The notes under the pieces are model-generated. The model searched no databases, was not told the origin of the DNA, and was given only the letters and a program-made list of their open reading frames with translations. Shown in pieces: positions 25,201 to 38,313 of a stretch of 64,000 bases of DNA. Source of the DNA: Auanema rhodensis (taxonomy: Eukaryota > Nematoda > Chromadorea > Rhabditida > Rhabditidae); the NCBI GenBank assembly GCA_964057225.1, contig OZ059897.1, forward strand, positions 1,178,001 to 1,242,000, given 5' to 3'. Position 1 is the first letter of the stretch, and every line of letters starts with the position of its first letter. The translations under genes were made by a program, and so were the position numbers.

Positions 25201-28200
25201 ATCAGATTTGCGCTAGCTTAAAAATGCACCGAGATATCAACTGATATAAGTTCACACTTATATCCTCGATTTTCACCCTGAAGAATTAATTTTTTCGTTG
25301 AATAACATTGTCCATCGTCTTCGCCTTGAAAAAAAAAATCTAAAAACATCTACTTTTCGTAAAATTATCTTGAAATTTTTCAGGAAAATTTTTGTCAAAA
25401 TGTTTTTGGAAGCAATGTTGAGTGTACATGGAAACTCAACATACACTAATGCATCATTTTTCAAACGATCATAACTAATTTTTGTATTGAGCGTTTCTTA
25501 ATGTATTATAGTGCATTCGATGCGGATTTTTAAGCTGCTTCGATCTGTGTTATCAGATTTGCGCTAGCTTAGAAACGCACCGAGATATCAACTGATATAA
25601 GTTCACACTTATATCCTCGATTTTCACCCTGAAGAATTAATTTTTTCGTTGAATAACATTGTCCATCGTCTTCGCCTTGAAAAAAGGAATTTAAAAACAT
25701 CTACTTTTCGTGAAATTATTTTGAAATTTTTCGGGAAAATTTTTGTCAAAATGTTTTTGGAAGCAATGTTGAGTGTACATGGAAACTCAACATACACTAA
25801 TGCATCATTTTTCAAACGATCATAACTAATTTTTGTATTGAGCGTTTTTTGATGTATTATAGTGCATTCGATACGGATTTTCAAGCTGCTTCGATCTGTG
25901 TTATCAGATTTGCGCTAGCAAAGAAATGCACCGAGATATCAACTGATATAAGTTCACACTTATATCCTCGATTTTCACCCTGAAGAATTGATTTTTTCGT
26001 TGAATAACATTGTCCATCGTCTTCGCCTTGAAAAAAGGAATTTAAAAACATCTACTTTTCGTGAAATTATTTTGAAATTTTTCGGGAAAATTTTTGTCAA
26101 AATGTTTTTGGAAGCAATGTTGAGAGTACATGGAAACTCAACATACACTAATGCATCATTTTTCAAACGATCATAACTAATTTTTGTATTGAGCGTTTCT
26201 TAATGTATTATAGTGCATTCAATACGGATTTTTAAGCTGCTTCGATCTGTGTTATCAGATTTGCGCTAGCTTAAAAATGCACCGAGATATCAACTGATAT
26301 AAGTTCACACTTATATCCTCGATTTTCACCCTGAAGAATTAATTTTTTCGTTGAATAACATTGTCCATCGTCTTCGCCTTGAAAAAAGGAATTTAAAAAC
26401 ATCTAGTTTTTGTAAAATTATCCTGAAATTTTTCGGGAAAATTTTTGTCAAAATGTTTTTGGAAGCAATGTTGAGTGTACATGGAAACTCAACATACACT
26501 AATGCATCTTTTTTCAAACAATCATAAATACTTTTGTATTGAGCGTTTCTCAATGTAGTATAGTGCATTCGAAACGGATTTTTAAGCTGCGTCGATCTGT
26601 GTTATCAGATTTGCGCTAGCAAAGAAATGCACCGAGATATCAACTGATATAAGTTCACACTTATATCCTCGATTTTCACCCTGAAGAATTAATTTTTTCG
26701 TTGAATAACATTGTCCATCGTCTTCGCCTTGAAAAAAGGAATCTAAAAACATCTAGTTTTTGTAAAATTATCCTGAAATTTTTCGGGAAAATTTTTGTCA
26801 AAATGTTTTTGGAAGCAATGTTGAGTGTACATGGAAACTCAACATACACTAATGCATCATTTTTCAAACAATCATAACTAATTTTTGTATTGAGCGTTTC
26901 TTAATGTATTATAGTGCATTCGATGCGGATTTTTAAGCTGCTTCGATCTGTGTTATCAGATTTACGCTAGCTTAGAAATGCACCGAGATATCAACTGATA
27001 TAAGTTCACACTTATATCCTCGATTTTCACCCTGAAGAATTAATTTTTTTTTGTTGAATAACATTGTCCATCGTCTTCGCCTTGAAAAAAGGAATTTAAA
27101 AACATCTACTTTTCGTGAAATTGTTTTGAAATTTTTCGGGAAAATTTTTGTCAAAATGTTTTTGGAAGCAATGTTGAGCGTACATGGAAACTCAACATAC
27201 ACTAATGCATCATTTTTCAAACGATCATAACTAATTTTTGTATTGAGCGTTTCTTAATGTATTATAGTGCATTCGATGCGGATTTTTAAGCTGCGTTGAT
27301 CTGTGTTATCAGATTTGCGCTAGCAAAGAAATGCACCGAGATATCAACTGATATAAGTTCACACTTATATCCTCGATTTTCACCCTGAAGAATTAATTTT
27401 TTCGTTGAATAACATTGTCCATCGTCTTCGCCTTGAAAAAAGGAATCTAAAAACATCTAGTTTTTGTAAAATTATCCTGAAATTTTTCGGGAAAATTTTT
27501 GTCAAAATGTTTTTGGAAGCAATGTTGAGTGTACATGGAAACTCAACATACACTAATGCATCTTTTTTCAAACAATCATAAATACTTTTGTATTGAGCGT
27601 TTCTCAATGTAGTATAGTGCATTCGAAACGGATTTTTAAGCTGCGTCGATCTGTGTTATCAGATTTGCGCTAGCAAAGAAATGCACCGAGATATCAACTG
27701 ATATAAGTTCACACTTATATCCTCGATTTTCACCCTGAAGAATTAATTTTTTCGTTGAATAACATTGTCCATCGTCTTCGCCTTGAAAAAAGGAATCTAA
27801 AAACATCTAGTTTTTGTAAAATTATCCTGAAATTTTTCGGGAAAATTTTTGTCAAAATGTTTTTGGAAGCAATGTTGAGTGTACATGGAAACTCAACATA
27901 CACTAATGCATCATTTTTCAAACAATCATAACTAATTTTTGTATTGAGCGTTTCTTAATGTATTATAGTGCATTCGATGCGGATTTTTAAGCTGCTTCGA
28001 TCTGTGTTATCAGATTTGCGTTAGCTTAGAAATGCACCGAGATATCAACTGATATAAGTTCACACTTATATCCTCGATTTTCACCCTGACGAATTAATTT
28101 TTTCGTTGAATAACATTGTCCATCGTCTTCGCCTTGAAAAAAGGAATTTAAAAACATCTACTTTTCGTGAAATTGTTTTGAAATTTTTCGGGAAAATTTT

Positions 28201-28359
28201 TGTCAAAATGTTTTTGGAAGCAATGTTGAGCGTACATGGAAACTCAACATACACTAATGCATCATTTTTCAAACGATCATAACTAATTTTTGTATTGAGC
28301 GTTTCTTAATGTATTATAGTGCATTCGATGCGGATTTTTAAGCTGCGTCGATCTGTGTT
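25201..28359. repeat. Family A 9-mer higher-order repeat, copy 1
   Basis: Monomers 73-81 in the order a(with an A8 run), c'', c'', then two triplets of d, d', c. The first three monomers recur at 28360-29412 with the same private variants (GAAACGCACC, GAGAGTACATGG, GATTTTCAAGC). The last triplet (27308-28359) recurs at 30466-31517, including CCCTGACGAATT. The unit is about 3159 bp. Confidence 0.8.
26955..27307. repeat. Family A monomer with 2-bp T-run expansion
   Basis: The T-run near 27044 is expanded and the adjoining CG is changed, giving GAATTAATTTTTTTTTG where others have TTTTTTCG. The monomer is 353 bp. It is the only such case I saw. Confidence 0.8.
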
Positions 28360-31300
28360 ATCAGATTTGCGCTAGCTTAAAAATGCACCGAGATATCAAC
28401 TGATATAAGTTCACACTTATATCCTCGATTTTCACCCTGAAGAATTAATTTTTTCGTTGAATAACATTGTCCATCGTCTTCGCCTTGAAAAAAAAAATCT
28501 AAAAACATCTACTTTTCGTAAAATTATCTTGAAATTTTTCAGGAAAATTTTTGTCAAAATGTTTTTGGAAGCAATGTTGAGTGTACATGGAAACTCAACA
28601 TACACTAATGCATCATTTTTCAAACGATCATAACTAATTTTTGTATTGAGCGTTTCTTAATGTATTATAGTGCATTCGATGCGGATTTTTAAGCTGCTTC
28701 GATCTGTGTTATCAGATTTGCGCTAGCTTAGAAACGCACCGAGATATCAACTGATATAAGTTCACACTTATATCCTCGATTTTCACCCTGAAGAATTAAT
28801 TTTTTCGTTGAATAACATTGTCCATCGTCTTCGCCTTGAAAAAAGGAATTTAAAAACATCTACTTTTCGTGAAATTATTTTGAAATTTTTCGGGAAAATT
28901 TTTGTCAAAATGTTTTTGGAAGCAATGTTGAGTGTACATGGAAACTCAACATACACTAATGCATCATTTTTCAAACGATCATAACTAATTTTTGTATTGA
29001 GCGTTTTTTGATGTATTATAGTGCATTCGATACGGATTTTCAAGCTGCTTCGATCTGTGTTATCAGATTTGCGCTAGCAAAGAAATGCACCGAGATATCA
29101 ACTGATATAAGTTCACACTTATATCCTCGATTTTCACCCTGAAGAATTGATTTTTTCGTTGAATAACATTGTCCATCGTCTTCGCCTTGAAAAAAGGAAT
29201 TTAAAAACATCTACTTTTCGTGAAATTATTTTGAAATTTTTCGGGAAAATTTTTGTCAAAATGTTTTTGGAAGCAATGTTGAGAGTACATGGAAACTCAA
29301 CATACACTAATGCATCATTTTTCAAACGATCATAACTAATTTTTGTATTGAGCGTTTCTTAATGTATTATAGTGCATTCGAAACGGATTTTTAAGCTGCG
29401 TCGATCTGTGTTATCAGATTTGCGCTAGCAAAGAAATGCACCGAGATATCAACTGATATAAGTTCACACTTATATCCTCGATTTTCACCCTGAAGAATTA
29501 ATTTTTTCGTTGAATAACATTGTCCATCGTCTTCGCCTTGAAAAAAGGAATCTAAAAACATCTAGTTTTTGTAAAATTATCCTGAAATTTTTCGGGAAAA
29601 TTTTTGTCAAAATGTTTTTGGAAGCAATGTTGAGTGTACATGGAAACTCAACATACACTAATGCATCATTTTTCAAACAATCATAACTAATTTTTGTATT
29701 GAGCGTTTCTTAATGTATTATAGTGCATTCGATGCGGATTTTTAAGCTGCTTCGATCTGTGTTATCAGATTTGCGCTAGCTTAGAAATGCACCGAGATAT
29801 CAACTGATATAAGTTCACACTTATATCCTCGATTTTCACCCTGAAGAATTAATTTTTTCGTTGAATAACATTGTCCATCGTCTTCGCCTTGAAAAAAGGA
29901 ATTTAAAAACATCTACTTTTCGTGAAATTGTTTTGAAATTTTTCGGGAAAATTTTTGTCAAAATGTTTTTGGAAGCAATGTTGAGCGTACATGGAAACTC
30001 AACATACACTAATGCATCATTTTTCAAACGATCATAACTAATTTTTGTATTGAGCGTTTCTTAATGTATTATAGTGCATTCGATGCGGATTTTTAAGCTG
30101 CGTCGATCTGTGTTATCAGATTTGCGCTAGCAAAGAAATGCACCGAGATATCAACTGATATAAGTTCACACTTATATCCTCGATTTTCACCCTGAAGAAC
30201 TAATTTTTTCGTTGAATAACATTGTCCATCGTCTTCGCCTTGAAAAAAGGAATTTAAAAACATCTACTTTTCGTGAAATTATTTTGAAATTTTTCGGGAA
30301 AATTTTTGTCAAAATGTTTTTGGAAGCAATGTTGAGCGTACATGGAAACTCAACATACACTAATGCATCATTTTTCAAACGATCATAACTAATTTTTGTA
30401 TTGAGCGTTTCTTAATGTATTATAGTGCATTCAATACGGATTTTTAAGCTGCTTCGATCTGTGTTATCAGATTTGCGCTAGCTTAAAAATGCACCGAGAT
30501 ATCAACTGATATAAGTTCACACTTATATCCTCGATTTTCACCCTGAAGAATTAATTTTTTCGTTGAATAACATTGTCCATCGTCTTCGCCTTGAAAAAAG
30601 GAATCTAAAAACATCTAGTTTTTGTAAAATTATCCTGAAATTTTTCGGGAAAATTTTTGTCAAAATGTTTTTGGAAGCAATGTTGAGTGTACATGGAAAC
30701 TCAACATACACTAATGCATCTTTTTTCAAACAATCATAAATACTTTTGTATTGAGCGTTTCTCAATGTAGTATAGTGCATTCGAAACGGATTTTTAAGCT
30801 GCGTCGATCTGTGTTATCAGATTTGCGCTAGCAAAGAAATGCACCGAGATATCAACTGATATAAGTTCACACTTATATCCTCGATTTTCACCCTGAAGAA
30901 TTAATTTTTTCGTTGAATAACATTGTCCATCGTCTTCGCCTTGAAAAAAGGAATCTAAAAACATCTAGTTTTTGTAAAATTATCCTGAAATTTTTCGGGA
31001 AAATTTTTGTCAAAATGTTTTTGGAAGCAATGTTGAGTGTACATGGAAACTCAACATACACTAATGCATCATTTTTCAAACAATCATAACTAATTTTTGT
31101 ATTGAGCGTTTCTTAATGTATTATAGTGCATTCGATGCGGATTTTTAAGCTGCTTCGATCTGTGTTATCAGATTTGCGTTAGCTTAGAAATGCACCGAGA
31201 TATCAACTGATATAAGTTCACACTTATATCCTCGATTTTCACCCTGACGAATTAATTTTTTCGTTGAATAACATTGTCCATCGTCTTCGCCTTGAAAAAA

Positions 31301-31517
31301 GGAATTTAAAAACATCTACTTTTCGTGAAATTGTTTTGAAATTTTTCGGGAAAATTTTTGTCAAAATGTTTTTGGAAGCAATGTTGAGCGTACATGGAAA
31401 CTCAACATACACTAATGCATCATTTTTCAAACGATCATAACTAATTTTTGTAATGAGCGTTTTTTAATGTATTATAGTGCATTCGATACGGATTTTTAAG
31501 CTGCTTCGATCTGTGTT
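28360..31517. repeat. Family A 9-mer higher-order repeat, copy 2
   Basis: Monomers 82-90. The first triplet (a, c'', c'') and the last triplet (d, d', c) match copy 1. The middle triplet is d', c, c instead of d, d', c, with a private GAACTAATT near 30198. This suggests a 9-mer duplication followed by a one-monomer shift inside the unit. Confidence 0.75.
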
Positions 31518-34500
31518 ATCAGATTTGCGCTAGCAAAGAAATGCACCGAGATATCAACTGATATAAGTTCACCCTTATATCCTCGATTTTCACCCTGAAG
31601 AATTAATTTTTTCGTTGAATAACATTGTCCATCGTCTTCGCCTTAAAAAAAGGAATCTAAAAACATGTAGTTTTTGTAAAATTATCCTGAAATTTTTCGG
31701 GAAAATTTTTGTCAAAATGTTTTTGGAAGCAATGTTGAGTGTACATGGAAACTCAACATACACTAATGCATCTTTTTTCAAACAATCATAAATACTTTTG
31801 TATTGAGCGTTTCTCAATGTAGTATAGTGCTTTCGAAACGGATTTTTAAGCTGCGTCGATCTGTGTTATCAGATTTGCGCTAGCTTAAAAATGCACCGAG
31901 ATATCAACTGATATAAGTTCACACTTATATCCTCGATTTTCACCCTGAAGAATTAATTTTTTCGTTGAATAACATTGTCCATCGTCTTTGCCTTGAAAAA
32001 AGAAATCTAAAAACATCTACTTTTCGTAAAATTATCTTGAAATTTTTCAGGAAAATTTTTGTCAAAATGTTTTTGGAAGCAATGTTGAGTGTACATGGAA
32101 ACTCAACATACACTAATGCATAATTTTTTAAACAATCATAACTAATTTTTGTATTGAGCGTTTCTTAATGTATTATAGTGCATTCGATGCGGATTTTTAA
32201 GCTGCTTCGATCTGTGTTATCAGATTTGCGCTAGCTTAGAAATGCACCGAGATATCAACTGATATAAGTTCACACTTATATCCTCGATTTTCACCCTGAA
32301 GAATTAATTTTTTCGTTGAATAACATTGTCCATCGTCTTTGCCTTGAAAAAAGAAATCTAAAAACATCTACTTTTCGTAAAATTATCTTGAAATTTTTCA
32401 GGAAAATTTTTGTCAAAATGTTTTTGGAAGCAATGTTGAGTGTACATGGAAACTCAACATACACTAATGCATAATTTTTTAAACAATCATAACTAATTTT
32501 TGTATTGAGCGTTTCTTAATGTATTATAGTGCATTCGATGCGGATTTTTAAGCTGCTTCGATCTGTGTTATCAGATTTGCGCTAGCTTAGAAATGCACCG
32601 AGATATCAACTGATATAAGTTCACACTTATATCCTCGATTTTCACCCTGAAGAATTAATTTTTTCGTTGAATAACATTGTCCATCGTCTTCGCCTTGGAA
32701 AAAGGAATTTAAAAACATCTACTTTTTGTGAAATTATTTTGAAATTTTTCGGGAAAATTTTTGTCAAAATGTTTTTGGAAGCAATGTTGAGTGTACATGG
32801 AAACTCAACATACACTAATGCATCATTTTTCAAACGATCATAACTAATTTTTGTATTGAGCGTTTTTTAATGTATTATAGTGCATTCGATACGGATTTTT
32901 AAGCTGCTTCGATCTGTGTTATCAGATTTGCGCTAGCAAAGAAATGCACCGAGATATCAACTGATATAAGTTCACACTTATATCCTCGATTTTCACCCTG
33001 AAGAATTAATTTTTTCGTTGAATAACATTGTCCATCGTCTTCGCCTTGAAAAAAGGAATTTAAAAACATCTACTATTCGTGAAATTATTTTGAAATTTTT
33101 CGGAAAAATTTTTGTCAAAATGTTTTTGGAAGCAATGTTGAGTGTACATGGAAACTCAACATACACTAATGCATCATTTTTCAAACGATCATAACTAATT
33201 TTTGTATTGAGCGTTTTTTAATGTATTATAGTGCATTCGATACGGATTTTTAAGCTGCTTCGATCTGTGTTATCAGATTTGCGCTAGCAAAGAAATGCAC
33301 CGAGATATCAACTGATATAAGTTCACCCTTATATCCTCGATTTTCACCCTGAAGAATTAATTTTTTCGTTGAATAACATTGTCCATCGTCTTCGCCTTAA
33401 AAAAAGGAATCTAAAAACATCTAGTTTTTGTAAAATTATCCTGAAATTTTTCGGGAAAATTTTTGTCAAAATGTTTTTGGAAGCAATGTTGAGTGTACAT
33501 GGAAACTCAACATACACTAATGCATCTTTTTTCAAACAATCATAAATACTTTTGTATTGAGCGTTTCTCAATGTAGTATAGTGCTTTCGATACGGATTTT
33601 TAAGCTGCTTCGATCTGTGTTATCAGATTTGCGCTAGCTTAGAAATGCACCGAGATATCAACTGATATAAGTTCACACTTATATCCTCGATTTTCACCCT
33701 GAAGAATTAATTTTTTCGTTGAATAACATTGTCCATCGTCTTTGCCTTGAAAAAAGAAATCTAAAAACATCTACTTTTCGTAAAATTATCTTGAAATTTT
33801 TCAGGAAAATTTTTGTCAAAATGTTTTTGGAAGCAATGTTGAGTGTACATGGAAACTCAACATACACTAATGCATCATTTTTCAAACGATCATAACTAAT
33901 TTTTGTATTGAGCGTTTTTTAATGTATTATAGTGCATTCGATACGGATTTTTAAGCTGCTTCGATCTGTGTTATCAGATTTGCGCTAGCAAAGAAATGCA
34001 CCGAGATATCAACTGATATAAGTTCACACTTATATCCTCGATTTTCACCCTGAAGAATTAATTTTTTCGTTGAATAACATTGTCCATCGTCTTCGCCTTG
34101 AAAAAAGGAATTTAAAAACATCTACTATTCGTGAAATTATTTTGAAATTTTTCGGGAAAATTTTTGTCAAAATGTTTTTGGAAGCAATGTTGAGCGTACA
34201 TGGAAACTCAACATACACTAATGCATCATTTTTCAAACGATCATAACTAATTTTTGTATTGAGCGTTTCTTAATGTATTATAGTGCATTCGATGCGGATT
34301 TTTAAGCTGCGTCGATCTGTGTTATCAGATTTGAGTTAGCTTAAAAATACACCGAGATATCAACTGATATAAGTTCACACTTATATCCTCGATGTTCACC
34401 CTGAAGAATTAATTTTTTCGTTGAATAACATTGTCCATCGTCTTCGCCTTGAAAAAAGGAATCTAAAAACATCTAGTTTTTGTAAAATTATCCTGAAATT

Positions 34501-37480
34501 TTTCGGGAAAATTTTTGTCAAAATGTTTTTGGAAGCAATGTTGAGTGTACATGGAAACTCAACATACACTAATGCATCTTTTTTCAAACAATCATAAATA
34601 CTTTTGTATTGAGCGTTTCTCAATGTAGTATAGTGCATTCGAAACGGATTTTTAAGCTGCGTCGATCTGTGTTATCAGATTTGCGCTAGCTTAAAAATGC
34701 ACCGAGATATCAACTGATATAAGTTCACACTTATATCCTCGATTTTCACCCTGAAGAATTAATTTTTTCGTTGAATAACATTGTCCATCGTCTTCGCCTT
34801 GAAAAAAAAAATCTAAAAACATCTACTTTTCGTAAAATTATCTTGAAATTTTTCAGGAAAATTTTTATCAAAATGTTTTTGGAAGCAATGTTGAGTGTAC
34901 ATGGAAACTCAACATACACTAATGCATCATTTTTTAAACAATCATAACTAATTTTTGTATTGAGCGTTTCTTAATGTATTATAGTGCATTCGATGCGGAT
35001 TTTTAAGCTGCTTCGATCTGTGTTATCAGATTTGCGCTAGCTTAGAAACGCACCGAGATATCAACTGATATAAGTTCACACTTATATCCTCGATTTTCAC
35101 CCTGAAGAATTAATTTTTTCGTTGAATAACATTGTCCATCGTCTTCGCCTTGAAAAAAGGAATTTAAAAACATCTACTTTTTGTGAAATTATTTTGAAAT
35201 TTTTCGGGAAAATTTTTGTCAAAATGTTTTTGGAAGCAATGTTGAGTGTACATGGAAACTCAACATACACTAATGCATCATTTTTTAAACAATCATAACT
35301 AATTTTTGTATTGAGCGTTTCTTAATGTATTATAATGCATTCGATGCGGATTTTTAAGCTGCTTCGATCTGTGTTATCAGATTTGCGCTAGCTTAGAAAT
35401 GCACCGAGATATCAACTGATATAAGTTCACACTTATATCCTCGATTTTCACCCTGAAGAATTAATTTTTTCGTTGAATAACATTGTCCATCGTCTTCGCC
35501 TTGAAAAAAGGAATTTAAAAACATCTACTTTTCGTGAAATTGTTTTGAAATTTTTCGGGAAAATTTTTGTCAAAATGTTTTTGGAAGCAATGTTGAGCGT
35601 ACATGGAAACTCAACATACACTAATGCATCATTTTTCAAACGATCATAACTAATTTTTGTATTGAGCGTTTCTTAATGTATTATAGTGCATTCGATGCGG
35701 ATTTTTAAGCTGCTTCGATCTGTGTTATCAGATTTGCGCTAGCTTAAAAATGCACCGAGATATCAACTGATATAAGTTCACACTTATATCCTCGATTTTC
35801 ACCCTGAAGAATTAATTTTTTCGTTGAATAACATTGTCCATCGTCTTCGCCTTGAAAAAAGAAATCTAAAAACATCTACTTTTGGTAATATTATTTTGAA
35901 ATTTTTCAGGAAAATTTTTGTCAAAATGTTTTTGGAAGCAATGTTGAGTGTACATGGAAACTCAACATACACTAATGCATAATTTTTTAAACAATCATAA
36001 CTAATTTTTGTATTGAGCGTTTCTTAATGTATTATAGTGCATTCGATGCGGATTTTTAAGCTGCGTCGATCTGTGTTATCAGATTTGAGTTAGCTTAAAA
36101 ATGCACCGAGATATCAACTGATATAAGTTCACACTTATATCCTCGATTTTCACCCTGAAGAATTAATTTTTTCGTTGAATAACATTGTCCATCGTCTTCG
36201 CCTTGAAAAAAGGAATTTAAAAACATCTACTTTTGGTAAAATTATTTTGAAATTTTTCGGGAAAATTTTTGTCAAAATGTTTTTGGAAGCAATGTTGAGT
36301 GTACATGGAAACTCAACATACACTAATGCATCATTTTTCAAACGATCATAACTAATTTTTGTATTGAGCGTTTCTCAATGTAGTATAGTGCTTTCGAAAC
36401 GGATTTTTAAGCTGCTTCGATCTGTGTTATCAGATTTGCGCTAGCAAAGAAATGCACCGAGATATCAACTGATATAAGTTCACACTTATATCCTCGATTT
36501 TCACCCTGAAGAATTAATTTTTTCGTTGAATAACATTGTCCATCGTCTTCGCCTTAAAAAAAGGAATCTAAAAACATCTAGTTTTTGTAAAATTATCCTG
36601 AAATTTTTCGGGAAAATTTTTGTCAAAATGTTTTTGGAAGCAATGTTGAGTGTACATGGAAACTCAACATACACTAATGCATCTTTTTTCAAACAATCAT
36701 AAATACTTTTGTATTGAGCGTTTCTCAATGTAGTATAGTGCTTTCGAAACGGATTTTTAAGCTGCGTCGATCTGTGTTATCAGATTTGCGCTAGCTTAAA
36801 AATGCACCGAGATATCAACTGATATAAGTTCACACTTATATCCTCGATTTTCACCCTGAAGAATTAATTTTTTCGTTGAATAACATTGTCCATCGTCTTT
36901 GCCTTGAAAAAAGAAATCTAAAAACATCTACTTTTCGTAAAATTATCTTGAAATTTTTCAGGAAAATTTTTGTCAAAATGTTTTTGGAAGCAATGTTGAG
37001 TGTACATGGAAACTCAACATACACTAATGCATAATTTTTTAAACAATCATAACTAATTTTTGTATTGAGCGTTTCTTAATGTATTATAGTGCATTCGATG
37101 CGGATTTTTAAGCTGCTTCGATCTGTGTTATCAGATTTGCGCTAGCTTAGAAATGCACCGAGATATCAACTGATATAAGTTCACACTTATATCCTCGATT
37201 TTCACCCTGAAGAATTAATTTTTTCGTTGAATAACATTGTCCATCGTCTTCGCCTTGAAAAAAGGAATTTAAAAACATCTACTTTTTGTGAAATTATTTT
37301 GAAATTTTTCGGGAAAATTTTTGTCAAAATGTTTTTGGAAGCAATGTTGAGTGTACATGGAAACTCAACATACACTAATGCATCATTTTTCAAACGATCA
37401 TAACTAATTTTTGTATTGAGCGTTTTTTAATGTATTATAGTGCATTCGATACGGATTTTTAAGCTGCTTCGATCTGTGTT
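31518..37480. repeat. Family A distal part, mixed d, e', c and a monomers
   Basis: Monomers 91-107. Two nearly identical e' monomers lie in tandem (31868 and 32219). A c monomer with CTACTATTCGTG occurs at 32921 and 33973. The order d, e', c near 36429-37480 resembles d, e', e', c at 31518-32920. Private changes are more frequent than in the left half of the array (CTTTGGTAATATT near 35880, TTTTTATCAAAATG near 34863, GATTTGAGTTAGC near 34330 and 36087). Confidence 0.75.
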
Positions 37481-37764
37481 ATCAGATTTGCGCTAGCAAA
37501 GAAATGCACCGAGATATCAACTGATATAAGTTCACACTTATATCCTCGATTTTCACCCTGAAGAATTAATTTTTTCGTTGAATAACATTGTCCATCGTCT
37601 TCGCCTTGAAAAAAGGAATTTAAAAACATCTACTTTTCGTGAAATTATTTTGAAATTTTTCGGGAAAATTTTTGTCAAAATGTTTTTGGAAGCAATGTTG
37701 AGCGTACATGGAAACTCAACATACACTAATGCATCATTTTTCAAACGATCATAACTAATTTTTG
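37481..37764. repeat. Truncated last family A monomer
   Basis: This c-type monomer keeps 284 bp and ends after CATAACTAATTTTTG. The normal continuation TATTGAGCG is missing. It is the array edge. Confidence 0.9.
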
Positions 37765-37780
37765 CTAGCTCTAGCTGGTT
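37755..37780. other. Junction between satellite A and satellite B
   Basis: Family A sequence ending ATTTTTG (to 37764) is followed by CTAGCT and then by CTAGCTGG of family B. The A monomer elsewhere contains GCGCTAGCTT and the B monomer contains GCTCTAGCTGG, so the doubled CTAGCT may mark exchange at a motif shared by both families. TTTG just before the join is also shared with B (CAGTTTGCTG). No unique DNA lies between the arrays. Confidence 0.85.
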
Positions 37781-38131
37781 TTCAATTTTTATGAGATTTT
37801 TCATCATCTTACAACAAATTCAATTGAATCTAACATGAAATAATTATTCGTTTTGAAAAGCATTGAATATCATTGTTCCTTGTAATAATTGATTTGAATA
37901 TTGCTTCGTTTGTTTTAAGATTTTGCTACTGCATAGCTTCAGTTTGCTGCTCTAGCTGGTTTTCAATTTTTATTAGATTTTTCATCATCTTACAACAAAT
38001 TCAATTGAATCTAACATGAATTATTTTTTCGTTTTGAAAAGCATTGAATATCATTGTTCCTTATAATATTGGATTTGAATATTGCTTCGTTAGTTTTATG
38101 ATTTCTGCTACTGTATAGCTTCAGTTTGCTG

Positions 38132-38313
38132 CTCTAGCTGGTTTTCAATTTTTATGAGATTTTTCATCATCTTACAACAAATTCAATTGAATCTAACATG
38201 AAATAATTTTTCGTTTTGAAAAGCATTGAATATCATTGTTCCTTATAATATTGGATTTGAATATTGCTTCGTTAGTTTTATGATTTTTGCTACTACATGT
38301 CATGTGTTTACTG
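38132..38313 (+). repeat. Family B reference monomer (182 bp)
   Basis: Phased to open at CTCTAGCTGG. Order of landmarks: GGTTTTCAATTTTTATGAG, a TTTTTCATCATCTTACAAC stretch, the palindrome ATTCAATTGAAT (38181-38192), CTAACATGAA, a T-run with CGTTTTGAAAAGC, GAATATCATTGTTCC, TTATAATATTGG, and a tail ending CATGTGTTTACTG. Its length is near one nucleosome repeat. Confidence 0.93.
38181..38192. repeat. 12-bp perfect palindrome in family B monomer
   Basis: ATTCAATTGAAT equals its own reverse complement. It is present in most left-domain monomers and broken to ATTCATTTGAAT in a recurrent subtype (for example near 43093, 45279 and 46372). It is a possible dyad-binding site, with no proof of function. 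Confidence 0.8.

Larger units (their letters stand above)
1..37764. repeat. Satellite family A: 351-bp tandem array, about 108 monomers
   Basis: The same AT-rich unit recurs head to tail with a period of exactly 351 bp from 1 to about 23.5 kb (monomer n starts at 1+351(n-1) for n=1-68). After that there are small shifts: one 281-bp monomer, several 350-bp monomers and one 353-bp monomer. All monomers face the same way. Copies differ mainly at a limited set of linked diagnostic sites, which define subtypes. No mobile element or unique sequence interrupts the array. It continues beyond the left window edge and stops inside monomer 108 at 37764. I do not recognise the monomer from any named satellite. 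Its length is close to two nucleosome repeats, which is common for centromeric and pericentromeric satellites, so heterochromatin is inferred. Confidence 0.98.

Noticed and set aside
5000-29335. Plus-strand frames of 62 codons at 5000, 25988 and 29147
   Set aside because: They exist only where a single GAATTAATT to GAATTGATT change creates an ATG; they are shadows of the repeat.
1-37764. Relationship to the Drosophila 1.688 (359-bp) satellite
   Set aside because: Only the size and general AT-rich style are alike; I could not line up any long stretch, and an alignment would be needed.
73-37807. About a hundred minus-strand open frames of 63-86 codons, one per A monomer
   Set aside because: They repeat with the satellite, accumulate mostly amino-acid-changing differences, are lost in several monomers and have no domain or promoter signature. 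The final one runs into family B sequence only because the array ends there.
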